Shown: positions 1-11,955, counted from the first letter of the stretch. The stretch is DNA of 64,000 nt from Prochilodus magdalenae (GCA_024036415.1 JAMWET010004065.1:185001-249000); one strand, 5' to 3'. Program-made: numbers and translations. Notes: generated by a model not told the origin, from the sequence alone.

Positions 1-10
1 GACTTACATA

Positions 11-258
11 GCGTCGCTGTCCAAAGAAAAACAAGTATCTCCAAAACGGCAACTTTACAGGAGAGGCCAAAAACCTCATTTAACTTTAATGCAAGTCAAT
101 GGAACCAGACGTCTTTCCGAACAGTTTTGGGGCATTTCGGTTGGTTCATTCATCATGAGATTCTCACTCAGGGTAAACAGCAGCTGATGTGTTCAAATGA
201 TGCATAAAAGTAAAAATGGACAAAAGTGGAGATACATGTTTTTCATTGGACAGCGACG
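11..258. mobile_element. Small MITE with TCGCTGTCC ends
   Basis: The left end (CGTCGCTGTCCAAAGAAAAA) and the right end read on the opposite strand (CGTCGCTGTCCAATGAAAAA) form imperfect terminal inverted repeats of about 35 bp around 180 bp of unique sequence. Related partial copies occur at about 5415-5560, 5840-5965, 14264-14290 and 25690-25785. No ORF. Confidence 0.6.
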
Positions 259-1046
259 ATAGTCAACAGGTGGTGATATAACAGGACACCTCTTTGTGAA
301 GAGACCCATCCATTTGTGAAGCACCTAAGTGACTAAGTCCTAACAGATGTATGTATTGAAATGCTTAGTTTTGCATTCATACTGAGCTAAACCTTTTTCT
401 ACATAGGCAGGAACTCTGGGTTGGGGTTGCTAAGTAGTGCACATCTGCCCTATTTAACTCTGTATTCTTCTTTCTAGGTATCAGCACTGGCTGATGTTTG
501 GGCAGTGTGTGAGCTCATGGCGAGGTTCAGACTCTAACCTTCTTGTACTAGCTAGGAACCATTCTCTGACGGAACACTAAGCATGGTTATGAGTGTCTGC
601 TATAAGCCATACATGTGAATGTAAGATGGTTACAGTATCAAGAATATCTTGTGTTCTCCCTGCACCACAGTCGCATGAACAAAACACGAAATTAGACAGT
701 ACTAGAATATCCCTCACATGTGTTTATAAATATCAGTAGAGGTTGATGATTGGTTCTGCAGAGTTCACTGTTACAGTAACCAGACTGTAAAATCTAATAT
801 TTTGCCTTCGGATGGGCTAAAAGTCCGTGGACATCTCGGCCCTCAGAGAAGCCTTAATGATTACTGGGAACTAACAAAATACAGGTTTGTGAATTTTGTC
901 CCATTTTTATTGAATATAATCATATTTGAATGTAAAGTCGTTTAAGGGTTAAGTTTTAAATGGAAACAAAAGGATTAAAATAACTACATTTAAGAAACCC
1001 AGAGAGGATAAATGAGCAATCAGGAACTCCATGACATCTCGGTATA

Positions 1047-1205
1047 TATGTGGTTAAGTGTGTTGTTCTATTAATTAGGACTTCAGGAGCTGAAGAGAAG
1101 GCCTAATGTGTTAGATCATTTTTGGACAGTGGATAATTGACCATCCCACTATGGGCCATCTTCCAAGACACAGTTTGCATGAGCTATCCTCCTGCCCTTC
1201 AACAA
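1047..1205 (+). repeat. Dispersed repeat, copy 1
   Basis: Shares the words GTTAAGTGTG, TTTTTGGACAGTGGATAAT and GCATGAGCTATCCTCCTGCC, in the same order and orientation, with 3290-3425. About 150 bp. Confidence 0.6.
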
Positions 1206-1654
1206 TAGTCAGTTTCTGACCACTCAGCTGAATTTTGTTTTATAGTAGACCACTTTCAACTTAGCGGTGGAACTGATGTTAGTCACTGTTTGCTCTGTGC
1301 ACCATACCAGGACCACTGCAGTGCTCACCAACCGCCCAAACAAAATCTGGTTAATTCGAGGAACTGATCAGTAATGTATGTTGGAGTAACATTTGTACAC
1401 CACCAGATGAGCAACAGAGCATAACTGTACACCTACACAGTGGTCTGAAAGGAAGGGGATCTCATGAAGTGGTCAAAGTGTGGAAATACAACCTAGCAAT
1501 AGTAAGTGTATTTTCTATCTTGATTACCTAATGGTGTATTTGTGGAGTTATGAACTGGACCCTGCTGTGACGTTTCTGTAAGAAAACAAAAACATGTAAA
1601 TGGAGACGGTGCAGGACTCCTTCTATGATAGTGGGATATACGTTAAAAGTGCTT

Positions 1655-1900
1655 TTGTGGGGATTTATGCCCTCCAGACGAAGGTGCATTTGTAAGGTCA
1701 TTCACTGATATTGAATTAGAAAGTCTGACTCAGATTCAGTGTTTCACTTCAGCCAAAGGTCTTTAGTGGGGTTAAGTTCAAGGTACTGTGCAGGCCACTG
1801 GAGTCCCTCCACACCAAACTCACCTTTCTTAATGGAGCTTTAAACCATGCTTTGTGGACAGGGGCACAGTTATGCCCCCCAAACTGCTACCAGATAATTG
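1655..1900. mobile_element. DNA transposon remnant
   Basis: Text such as 'gtggggttaagttcaaggta' followed by 'gcaggccactggagtccctc' matches the reversed mid-part of widespread fish non-autonomous DNA elements. Termini not found; family not certain. Confidence 0.4.
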
Positions 1901-1944
1901 GAAGCGTTTATTTGTCTAAAATGTCTTAGTGTGCTGTAACATTA

Positions 1945-2012
1945 CTCGAATTTCCCTCTGGGATCAATAAAGTATCTATCTATCTATCTATCTACCTATC
2001 TATCTATCTATC
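1945..2012 (+). repeat. Non-LTR retroposon 3' tail with (TCTA)n
   Basis: GAATTTCCCTCTGGGATCAA followed by TAAAGTA and (TCTA)n is the common 3' terminus of a fish non-LTR retroposon family; the tetranucleotide repeat serves as its tail. Confidence 0.6.
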
Positions 2013-2969
2013 AGAATTACCCTCCACTGGAACTAAGCGTCAGAGCCTTCTACGCCTCCTACACTGACACCACTATAGTTATAAAGCCTTATTGCTTTAT
2101 CCTACAATCTATAACTATTGGCACCTTTGGTAAATATGGCTGAAATAGGTCATGAAAAAAAATGTCTGGTTAATAAATTGGCCCAAAATGAGAGAAATCT
2201 AGCCTTTATTTGGATTATATTATGTCTAATAAAATTAAACACTTATCAAAGGAGTATTACTGTGTAACCTGCACCTCTGTGAAACCAACCCATTTTGGAG
2301 CAACATATGTTGCTTTGTAGATGCCATCTTTTTCTTGGACTCCTGCCCTTATTTGAAAATGACAATACCAAGCCACATTGTGCTGATGTTACTGCAGCAT
2401 GGCTGCATAATCAGACAGTCCGGATGATGGACTAACCTGCCTGCAGTCCAGAATCTTTTCCTATTTGGAAAACTGAAAATATCACACCAATATGGAGTAA
2501 CATTGTTTTCTGGATTATGTCACATACTGTACCATCTTTTTCAGAATAAACTTCTAGGGGTGTGAATAATTGCCACAAATTTGGATTTTGTTCATTTTCT
2601 TGAACTTTATTTTCTTTAATTACTTTTCATTCTAAAGGCTTTTGGCTTTTATGCACTAAATGTACCTTAAGATTTCTGAGCTAATTAAACACACAAAAGA
2701 AAATTTTTTCATGCCCTTTTTTGCCAATTTTACCAATAATTATTTACCTGACTTTATACGATCACAAAATCACATGATTGTAAGATGAAAGAAGAGCAGG
2801 TTTATACTAGTAATGCACCGAAATTAATTTTTTTGTCTGGAGCCAAAATTGAAGATAATGAAACATTTGGCTGAAGGCTGAATACTGGACACAGTTTTTA
2901 CTGATCACACCATTTGATTAATCTTGCTACTTTTTCATCATTGCATAAAATAAGTAGGTTAAATCCCAG

Positions 2970-3190
2970 AAAGCAAACAAATGTGGGCCACATCTGGCAC
3001 AAATATGGCACTGCTGGCCCACTGTTGGCACTGGCAATTTGCTGTGAGTCAAAATTGGCCCACATATTTACAACATGCATTTAGTCCACCTCTCCCAAAA
3101 CAGATCTGGTCCACTTCTGGCACAGATACAGCAAGGTGGCTACTTTTGGCTGAGGTGTGGCCCTAATCTGGCACGAATATGGCCCATATC
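2970..3190. repeat. Diverged minisatellite (TGGCCCACATCTGGCACA-like)
   Basis: Several diverged copies of a ~26-bp unit built on 'ggcccacatctggcacaaat' (2986, 3056, 3111, 3161). Such arrays are common in cyprinid and characiform DNA. Confidence 0.5.
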
Positions 3191-3199
3191 TTGCTACTG

Positions 3200-3510
3200 A
3201 GAGCGGTCCACTCAACTGCCATCAAACCAACTAGCAGGCTGACTGCGATTGTATCGCGTTGTTGTAAAACTGGGGTTTATGTTTATGTGTTTGTGGTTAA
3301 GTGTGCTGTTCTATTAGTTAGGAATTCAGGAGTGTGGATCATTTTTGGACAGTGGATAATGGACCATTCCAATATGATCCATCTGTCAAGACACATTTTG
3401 CATGAGCTATCCTCCTGCCCTTCTGCTGGCGATTGCCGTCAAACCAACCAGCATACCGGCTAGGATTGTATCGCCTTGTTGTAAAATTGGGGTTCATGTT
3501 TCTGTGTTTG
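3200..3510 (+). repeat. Nested direct repeats
   Basis: The segment 'gccatcaaaccaactagcag...gattgtatcgcgttgttgtaa' at 3219-3270 recurs at 3434-3485. Between them lies a second copy of the repeat seen at 1047-1205. Confidence 0.55.
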
Positions 3511-4271
3511 TGTTTTACCGAGAGATAAAAAAGAGTGAGAGAAAAAAAAAGTGTGCACTGAGAAGCTGCTGTCTGCCTGCCTGGCTGTAGCGGCTCTGTT
3601 CTGTTATTTGGAGTTCCGTTTGACTCGAATGCTTGAAACTGAATAACACTCTGGTTCCTGTCTACATCCAGGAACTAGCAAAGTGCAGCAATGTCATTAC
3701 AAACCTCATTGCACTGTCTCTGCACTTAGTCAAACCATTTCAGCTGCAGAACATTCAGTGCATCCCCAGTAGATACCCCATGATCACCTAAACCTCGTAA
3801 AGCTGTCTGGTGGAGAAAACCTCATGTGATTAATCATAGTTATATCCCACAGACATGAAGGATACATACAATCACAGAGGGATCCAATAGGAGATCTAAA
3901 AGTTCAGAGAGAAGTGAAACTTCGTGAGCTTCAGGATGAGGTTTTTGCCCCATAATAGTGCCAAGACCTCATGTTTTAGACAACTGGCTTAAAAGAGGAG
4001 GGCAGAAGGATCTTTCTCTTAATTTATTAATGTACTGATCAGTCATGCCCAAAATGGTTAGTCCAGTACAGGAGCTGTGGGCTCTTGCATTTCCTAACTT
4101 GATCCTTCTATGGAATAGAGAAGAGCCCTGTTATAAAACGAACTGAAAAAAGTTTAGGGAAGTCACAGATATAGCCTCCGCCTGAGCTTCAGTGTCTCTT
4201 CATCTAACTTCAGACCAGATTGGTTTTGACTTTTTTGAAAAGTAAGCAAGTGATTAGACTGTAAAACTCAC

Positions 4272-4586
4272 CTGACGTCAGAGTCAAAGTCACCATGTGT
4301 GTTTCAGTTCTCCCACTTTTAAAAATGATCTTGTATGTGTAGTTCCCCACATCCTCCTGCTGGACATCTGTGATGTGAAACGATCCATTCTTTGTAAAGT
4401 TAAATCTGCTCCTCAGAGCAAATGTATCAATTTTATTATTGTCTAGGTTTATAATGGCCAGCATGATGCTTCTGTTTCTCTCTTGTTTCCATTCGACTAA
4501 GGCGATGTTGGGTCCATGTAGAAGGTCTGGAAGATGAAAGGTAAAGGGCTCTCCCTCCAGCAAGGAAACATGGGTAACTGTCATAC
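4272..4586 (-). CDS. CD2-like receptor exon 2 (Ig V-set domain)
   Basis: A 315-nt exon, phase 1 to phase 1, the usual symmetric Ig exon. The acceptor is CTCTTCTGTCAG and the donor GTGAGT. It encodes residues 19-123, including N-glycosylation sequons NRS, NFT, NGS and NYT. No Cys is present, so the B-F disulfide is replaced, as in CD2-family first domains. The intron between exons 1 and 2 is about 6.15 kb and repeat-filled. Confidence 0.8.
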
Positions 4587-6971
4587 CTGACAGAAGAGAG
4601 TAGAGGGTGGGTTAATGAACTCTGATTATGTAAGTAGTCATACACATCTTGTGCTTGTTGGTAGAACTCACTGGTGTGCAGCTCATGATTGTGTGGGGAC
4701 CTAGCAGTGACAGAAAACTCAAAGACCAGTGCCCAGTCTTTGGGAATCTCCAGACCACATTTTTCCTCTTACTCATATGCCAGCACACTGTACCAGATAT
4801 TCAGTATTCCTAAGGAGTCCATGTAGTCAAAATCGCAATGACACTAAATGCCCACAAAATGATAGTTTAAAGTATTTGGCTCAAGTAATGCATGGCTATT
4901 ATACCTAGACAGATCCCAGTTTTTGGGTCACATGTTGTTTAATGAAATGCGGGTAGTCATGGACTGGAGTTTAGGGAACCAGCTTTGTGACTGGAGGCTT
5001 GTTGCTTTAATTCGCTGAGCTGACAGTAATGACTAAAGTACCCATGAGCATGGCACATAAAGCCCAACTAATCCCCAGGCCCTGCTGATAGGGCTGCCTA
5101 CCCCTCTGTTTGTGGGTTTTTGTGGGGTTGGGTCTGGGTGTGTGGGTAAGAGGGTGGGTGTGTGTGGGCGTATGGGTATAGTGGTGCGTGTGTGGGTGTG
5201 TGTTTCACTTCACAGATGGGTTAATAGCAGAAGACGCACAAACACAAATAGCAAAAAATCTCTCTAAACTCTTTACAGAGAACGACTGGCCTCATCTGAA
5301 ATCTAAAACCCTTGTCATTGTTATTGGGACCGCGCTCCTGACTCATGATGGCCATGAGTCTTCTCTTATAGTGTCATATTATGTTATTGGGTAACCTGCA
5401 CATTTGGGAAAGCAACGCATTTTGGAGCATGGAAAAACAAGTATTCAAGGAAGTATCCTCAGAATGGCAACTGTACAGGAGAGGTCAAAAACCTAATTGT
5501 AATGTGACTTTAATTATAATGTAAGTTAAAGGAACCAAGTTTCTGACCACAGAGCTGTTTTTGTTTTGGGTTGTTTAGGTTGGGGAGCACTCTTAACCTA
5601 GCAAAACACCGGTGCCCAGTCGTTGGGAATCACCCGACCACATATTTCCTCCTGCCTGAATTCCAACAAACGTGTACCAGGAATTCAGTATTCCCTTAAT
5701 GGGCCCATATAGTCAAATTGTATGTGACACAAAATGATCTCAGTGTGATTTTATGTTAAAAGAAAAATCATAATAGGTCATATTAAGTGGGGGGTATGAC
5801 TGGATAACCTGTAATCTGAAAAGATAATCTGTAAAGACGACTCATTTTGGAGCACGGTAAAACAAGTATCTAAGAAAAACCAAGTATCTCCAAAATAACA
5901 ACTGTACAAGAGAGGGCAAAGACTTCATTTAATTTTCACGCAAGTTGAAGGAATCCAGATTTTTTTAAAAGTTTAAGTTTCTGTTGGTCCATGATCTATA
6001 GTTTGTAGCATTCGTCATGCAGGTTGTTATGACCACCACAATCAGACATATCAGCAATGAAGGGGCTTTTCCTTCTAGCAGTGTGGTCAACAAGATGCAT
6101 CTCTGGTGTTGCATGTGGTTTATTTACTCCACCTTTGCAAAGCACTAGCACTAGCATTTGATTATTAGGTGGAAAATGAAACAATCACACTCTCCCATTA
6201 AAGATAGCTTTGCTGAGTGTTCTAACACACAGTTCTAACAGTTTTAACAATTAATCGTCCATAAAATGATCATAGCTGCTGGAATTAACGTCTAACTGCT
6301 AATACACTGGCCTTTACCCCTGAAGACTCGTGCACAGACTGCCGGTCACAAAGCGAGACAGACAACAGACTAAATTTAAACCTAGTAGCTACCGAAATGG
6401 CAAAGAAGAGATGGATCCAACATTGAGAATGCATACCTTAATGGACACGTTAGTTTATGTTCACTCCAGCTGGCTTTCCTGATCAGGTGAGATTCTAGAG
6501 TCAGTTGGGACCCTCTGCAAAAATTCACAGGGGGACCCTCCAACCAGCGTTCATCACCATTATGTTATACATGATGAGACACCAACAAAACAAAATGCAA
6601 GTATAGAGCTTAAAGCCTGTACTAGGACATTAGCACCTGCTAACAGCCCATGTGTTAAAGCTTCACATCCATAAAACGTTGCAGCTCCAGATGTGGTTTT
6701 AATTTGGCTCTTAAAATGGCTCTTATTAACATTTGAGCTGCTGACTCCTGTGTTACCCTTATGAAACGATAATATATGGCAATGTATTGGAAAATATAGT
6801 GCAATATATTAAATAATACAATGTCATATATGGGAAACCAATGCATTTATTTATATAGTGATAAATGTATTACAATATATTGTATAATACATACGGATTG
6901 CCACTTTTCATATATTGTATGTATGGTAGTATATATGTAATAGACATCATATGTATTTCTCCATATGTGTT

Positions 6972-7044
<73 letters not shown>

Positions 7045-10000
7045 TTATATATGTGAGAATATTTTCATACATACATGTGGCAATATATGTATATATTCTC
7101 ACATATATAAAACTATATATATTATGATATATATATATATATATATATATATGCAAACACATATGGAGAAATATATATGATGTCTATTACATATATATTA
7201 TATGTATTATATTTATGTATTATACAATATATTGTAATATATTTATCACTATATAAATATATGCACTTGTTTCCCATATATGACATTATATTATTTAATA
7301 TATTGCACTATATTTTCCAATACATTGCCATATATTATCGTTTCATAAGGGTTAGTTGCTTCACCAGCATGCTTAGCTCTTTCCTCTTTCCACGGGATTT
7401 CCACGGAATCCATGTTTAGCTTTACAGCTTTGCCATTCATGTCTCCTCTGTTATAACGTCTCTGGGTTCTATATGTCTCTAGTTACTATACGTGGACTGT
7501 ATTAATGGGAGAGTAAATGGTACATTTGGAAACTTTCATCAAGAACCTTCGCACTACCAGTTCAAGGTGACTGCTTTGTTGAAAATCGTCCACCACCCGA
7601 ATAATATCTGGCCAGCAACAGAAATGGACAGTAACGACGAACATTTACATAAGATTTGTACAACTTTTTTATGAAACGTATGATTTTTACTCTGCTACAC
7701 TTCAAAAGCCAACACTGTACTTTGCACTTTGCACTTCCTCCACATTTCCAAAAAGCAAACTCGTATTACACTGTCAGTCAAGTTTAAAGTGCTGCGTTAA
7801 TATCTACTGCGGAAGCAGATGAAGATCAAGATGAAGCTTTCTTACCAGAGCACACAGCCCATATCTGAAGTCCAAGTCATGTTAAACACAGTTGTCTGTA
7901 TTAGGATTACTCAAACTGATGTTACGTCTCAGCTGGTTTGTAGGCTAACTGGTTAACCCAGGCACGATTTTATAGGTGGCTCTGATGTGGTGCTCATTAC
8001 TCACCAGAGAGTCAGATTCTCGGAAGCAGAGCTGAGATACAATTTGAATATTGTGAGTAATGTGTTTATGAATGTGTGACAGATCTGGTGACAGAGGAAG
8101 ACCAAAACTGCAGCATGTGAGCCTATACGGGAACAAATTATCTGGTGCATAACACCAGGTCCAGCGTGAATCTAGTCCTTTGCATGCTAAGGGTTAGCTA
8201 ACGAAAATGCAGAGTTGCCAGAGTCCTTAAAGACTAAAGGCCTTTCGAAAACAAATGTTTTCATCTTGTTGCATAAGCTTGTTACAGCACTATTAGTAAC
8301 AGCATCATCACTGACTGAACAACTTCCCCTTCGTACGGAGAAATATCCGACCAGAAGTATCCATACCTTCAGTCAAGTAATGTTCCTGCCCAGTGATGAA
8401 TGGACTAGAGAAGGACTGATATGGAAATACCTATAGGACCACAGTCTGTGATGTACACCAATAATGTTGGTGGAGCTCATAAAGGGATTCTGATAAACTG
8501 TTATCTGTACTCTACTTGAATCAGTTAAACAACACGTTTGCGGAAGTGATTATTCTCTAAACTCTGTGGTCTTTATATTGGAAACAATAATAGATCAACC
8601 ACAATCTGTAGCCACTTCTGCTCTAGTACAAGCGCTACAGTTTTAATATACTGCTCTAATAAGCTAATCTCTCTCTTTATTATCTAATGCCTTATCCTCA
8701 TGTGTTCTTTTATCCAGTCTTGTCACCAGTCATATACTGTCGGCTGCATAATTACTGGCATGTTTCCATCCATAATTAAAATGCCTGTGTATAATTAATC
8801 GCAATCTCACACTGAAACTTTAGATGAAGCAAATTTAGCTCAAGAAACAAAAACAATGACGTGTGGCACTGTTATTGACACTTATTGAATGCTTATCCAT
8901 GATCACCTGCTGCACTGGGGTAGAAATAGGAGGTGATAAATTACCATTGTTGTTTATCAACCTGGGGAAGATGGTGTAGTGAACCTCCCTGGAAGAGGAC
9001 ACAGGTGTATTTACCCCAGAACACAGTGAGAAAGTTCTATTTGGGGCAAATTCATGTTTGGAGATTCACAAGAAATGGCAGCACTTTGGGGTCACCGAGT
9101 CCCCAAAACTGCAGTTAGGATGCAACTATCATTCCAGCAAACTGCTCAAAGGGTGGGCCCAAAGACCGGGTTCTTTCACCTAACGACAAATTCACAGCCT
9201 GGCCAAAAATGAGGTCACACGCTCTAATATCTTGTTGGACCGCCTTTAGCTTTGATCATGGCACACATTCGCTGTGGCATTGTTTGCACAAGCTGCTGCA
9301 ATGTCATTTATATCTGTCCAGAGCTGCATTCATTTTTCCCCAAGAGCTTGTGTTGATGATGGGAGATCTGGACCACTGTGCAAAGTCTTCTCCAGCACAT
9401 GCCAAAGATTCTCAGTGGGGTTCAGGTCTGGACTCTGTGGTGGCCAATCCATGTGTGAAAATGATGTCTCATGCTCCCAGAACCACTCTGGAACAGGGTA
9501 AATCTGGACTCATCAGGCCACATGACCTTCTGTCATTGCTCCAGTGTCAAATCTTTTTACTGCCTTGGAATTGAAGCCGTATTTGCTGGTTAGCCTCACT
9601 GACAAGTGGTTTTCTTAAAGCTACACAGCTGTTTAGTCCCAACCCCTCAAGTTCCCTTCGCAGTGCGCATGTGGAGATGCTCTTACTCTCACTGTTAAAC
9701 ATTTCCCTGAGCTCTACTGCTGTTTTTCTACCCTACTTTTAAGTGATTCAAGATTTTTTCCGGACCTCATTCCTTCCTGTTTAATAATGCGTTGGACAGT
9801 TCTTAACCTGATTTAATAGTTTCAGTATCTCCTTAGATGTTTTCTCTGCTCTCTGCTTCTGAAACAGATGAACATCTCTTCCATGACCACAGGATGTGTC
9901 TTTCCACATGGTTGTCTAACAAATCAGAAGCTCCTCACTGCATCAGTTAGGGTTAAATAACTTGTTGCCAGCTGAAACATAATCACCCATACAGTAATTA

Positions 10001-10793
10001 TCCAGTGGGAGGCTCTTACCTACTCTCTTATTTAAATCCAGACGGTGACCTTTTTTGGCCAGGCAGTGTATAACTATCTGAACTTTGCTAGATGCTATGA
10101 GAACTTTGACTGGAATCAGATTTTATGGTTAGATGAGCCACAAAGATGAGCAACAAACATTCAAGTTAGGTCAAAGTACTGCTTTCACAAGAACTCCTTG
10201 CCGCAGCTAGGTGATGTGGAGGATCTGCAGTGTTTTGGGATCAGCCGCTACCAAAATCAGGATATTGATCCAAAACATAAATCTAAATCCACACGGGATG
10301 GTTCATTGGCTACAAAGGAAAGCTACTGGCATATCCATCCGTCCATCTTTTGGGGCTATTTATTTTCTTAAACTTACACTAATTATTTACATTAATTACA
10401 GGCTACGTTTCTGATATTTTCAGTGTTAGACTAAAGTGTTAGCTCAAAAACCACAACAATATTTTATAAGCTTTTTCCCCATCTTTACCAAGAGTGCCAA
10501 TAATTATGGACTGTATTGGACGATTAAGAGTAGTCTGAACTTGTACAAAAGGGAAATACTTTAAAAGAAAAATATGCATGAAAGTGAAAATCAACGAAAA
10601 ATGTGAGCACCTTAAGCAGTTCAGGGAAGAATAAAAAAGAGCATATATGGACAAACGCAGTCACAGATACAGCTGACATATCTTCAGTTGACAAGCACTT
10701 AAGTTATTTTGTATCATATAAAGTAGCCCTGTGCTTACCTCTGATCATCAGTAAAAACGTGAAGATGATGGTCATGTGTTCATAAATCTTCAT
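4272..10793 (-). CDS. CD2/SLAM-family-like receptor, 5' part (signal peptide and V domain exons)
   Basis: Partial gene on the minus strand. Two exons join in phase 1 and give a 123-residue N-terminus: a signal peptide beginning [15 protein letters not shown], then an Ig V-set domain. The domain keeps the core Trp (ALVEWKQE) and the D-x-G-x-Y element ([10 protein letters not shown]) but contains no cysteine at all. Absence of the intradomain disulfide is characteristic of the membrane-distal domain of CD2, CD48, CD244 and SLAM-type receptors, which sit on leukocytes and bind family members on other cells. The stretch [19 protein letters not shown] follows the pattern of CD48/SLAM F-strand regions. 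The C2 domain, TM segment and tail were not found in 1-4271 and probably lie to the left. Family call fairly sure; exact orthologue unknown. Confidence 0.72.
4700..4865 (+). repeat. Dispersed repeat, direct copy pair with 5600-5755
   Basis: Both copies contain 'ggtgcccagtcgttgggaat' or close variants, then 'accacat...cctc', 'gtaccag.attcagtattcc' and 'catatagtcaaa'. About 165 bp, roughly 900 bp apart. Confidence 0.6.
5030..5300 (-). repeat. Dispersed fish repeat (GGGGGTTAGGTACC family), reverse copy
   Basis: Reverse-oriented relative of 20350-20690: it shares the stretch giving 'ccgtgaagtgaaacacccac' in reverse and the 'gggcagccctatc'-type core. A GT-rich expansion lies at 5110-5210. Confidence 0.5.
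5600..5755 (+). repeat. Dispersed repeat, second copy
   Basis: Diverged direct copy of 4700-4865, sitting next to TCGCTGTCC-MITE fragments, so the two units may have been copied together. Confidence 0.55.
6756..7351. mobile_element. 596-bp near-perfect palindrome (MITE) flanked by TTA
   Basis: The left arm CCCTTATGAAACGATAATAT is mirrored by the right arm ending ATATTATCG...CATAAGGG. Arms pair over about 200 bp, with a nested inverted pair (AGTTTTATATATGTGAGAAT and its complement) between two (TA)n tracts. TTA occurs directly outside both ends (6753-6755, 7352-7354), as expected for a 3-bp target duplication of PIF/Harbinger type. No transposase. Confidence 0.7.
6974..7041. repeat. (TA)n microsatellite inside palindrome
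   Basis: About 33 TA units; a shorter tract lies at 7128-7152. Confidence 0.95.
9193..10070 (-). mobile_element. Tc1-like element remnant with TGCCTGGCCAAAAA ends
   Basis: Terminal inverted repeats CACAGCCTGGCCAAAAA (left) and CACTGCCTGGCCAAAAAA (right end reversed). Reversed internal text such as 'gagtccagatttaccctgtt' matches the catalytic-core region of Tc1-type transposases, so the former gene read on the minus strand. It carries many stops and indels and is dead. Confidence 0.65.
10075..10335 (+). pseudogene. Tc1/mariner transposase fragment
   Basis: Plus-strand text 'tgatgtggaggatctgcagt' then 'gatattgatccaaaacataa' and 'catgggatggttc...' follows the order of fish Tc1-family transposases (second catalytic Asp region). 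Frames are broken. Confidence 0.5.
10739..10793 (-). CDS. CD2-like receptor exon 1 (signal peptide)
   Basis: The first coding exon runs from ATG at 10793 to a GTAAGC donor at 10738. It encodes a hydrophobic leader ([18 protein letters not shown]) and ends after one base of a Gly codon (phase 1), which matches the phase of the V exon. A second in-frame Met (residue 7) could also serve as start; the first was chosen because it gives a normal-length leader with a charged n-region. Confidence 0.65.
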
Positions 10794-11071
10794 CTCTGAG
10801 TGGCACACCATTCGATATTTCACATTCCTCTGATTCCTCACAGACACTGACACTGTTTCTGCCACTACTGAAAACCAGTATATGATCAGCGTGGAGGTGT
10901 AAGAGAAGGAAATCTTCCTGCTGCTGTGAAAATGTGGGGTAGCCGGTTTCCGCCTCTGTGCCTTTGATCTATTGTTGAAGACTGGTGGTGTAAAAAAAAG
11001 AAGCTTACAGATTTATCTGTCTCAGCCTGCCTCCAACTGGGCAAACAAAGGCATTACACTCACACACGTAT

Positions 11072-11122
11072 ATATCTATCTATCTATCTATCTATCTACA
11101 GTATCTATCTATCTATCTATCT
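11072..11122. repeat. (TCTA)n microsatellite
   Basis: Two runs of TATC units split by 'cagtatc', followed by diverged TCTG units to 11165. Confidence 0.9.
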
Positions 11123-11170
11123 GTATATCAGTCAGTCTATCTATCTGTCTGCCTGTCTGTCTGTCCCTTC

Positions 11171-11290
11171 TCTACTGACCATGATGAGCGCCACCTCATT
11201 CTAATGTCCCTTAACCACTGTAAGATGACCTCAAGTGACCTACAGAGAGACTGGCGAGCAGCTTCTGGAGGTCATTAGTGGCTAAATATA
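11171..11290 (+). repeat. 120-bp repeat, copy 1
   Basis: Shares 'gatgagcgccacctcatt', 'gtaagatgacctcaagtgac' and 'agagagactggcgagc' with 13035-13180 in the same orientation. Confidence 0.65.
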
Positions 11291-11730
11291 TTGGTACATT
11301 TCTCACAATCATGATTTCATTGGACAAGTGAAAAACAGTTAGTGCAAACAGCAAAACTCAACAAATTATCTGCAAAAGCTCATACCTCGCTCAGAATGCT
11401 TTGTTTTCCCCTCAAAAGCAGATATTTACATTGATCAAATTATAAGGGTCTAGTGTGTGTTATGTAAGGGCAGTGTTCTGGGACCTATTGTCCTGCACCA
11501 GCCACTAGGGGGCAACGCAGGAGCAGGCCCCATTAAGACAGATTCCAAACATTCAAAATACACCTGTGGGGCACTCTACTTAAGCTGGACTGAAATCAAA
11601 AGCAGTGCTCCAGACCAGTTTTGTTGACCAAATTCAGGAAAGACATAGCAGCACACACTGTGATGTTTCCTCCCCATTGGGCTGGCATATGGGCAATGGT
11701 AGGCCTATACCCAATGATGTTTCAACCACG

Positions 11731-11955
11731 ACTTTGTTTTGACTCAGCCGGTAACCTGGTCTCTCATGGTCGGGACAAGAATCAAGCCAAGAGATAAAGA
11801 GATTCCTTTGTTAAAAGCAGCATCCCCATTTGATTTACACCTGTGATCTACTTAAGAGTCAGTTGCGTTGCTCTCAGTCTTTGTTTTGACTCAGCCGGTA
11901 ACCTGGTCTCTCATGGTAAAAGAGAAAAGAGATTCCTTTGTTAAAAGCACATCCC
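11731..11955 (+). repeat. Tandem partial duplication (~150-bp step)
   Basis: The block 'tttgttttgactcagccggt...ctctcatggt...agagattcctttgttaaaag' occurs at 11731 and again at 11880. Confidence 0.7.

Larger units (their letters stand above)
259..4271. other. Repeat-rich spacer left of the CD2-like V exon
   Basis: No further Ig, TM or tail exon of the minus-strand gene was recognised here. It holds a DNA-element fragment (1655-1900), a retroposon tail (1945-2012), a diverged TGGCCCA-type minisatellite (2970-3190) and two copies of a ~150-bp repeat (1047-1205 and 3290-3425). The rest shows nothing recognisable. Confidence 0.5.
4587..10738 (-). other. Intron 1 of the CD2-like gene
   Basis: About 6.15 kb of intron between signal and V exons. 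It contains a ~170-bp direct repeat (4700-4865 and 5600-5755), a reverse copy of a dispersed repeat (5030-5300), MITE fragments, a 596-bp palindrome and two Tc1/mariner-type remnants. No extra exon seen. Confidence 0.6.

Noticed and set aside
1..4271. Missing C2/TM exons of the CD2-like gene
   Set aside because: The minus strand was read for Cys-x-Trp-x-Cys Ig spacing and hydrophobic helices and none was convincing, so no exon was called.
6865..7162. Ile/Tyr repeat ORFs, also at 15435-15716, 51912-52228 and 54520-54949
   Set aside because: Pure translation of (TA)n tracts.
9209..9574. 121-codon plus-strand ORF
   Set aside because: Lies antisense to a decayed Tc1-like transposase, which explains the sequence.
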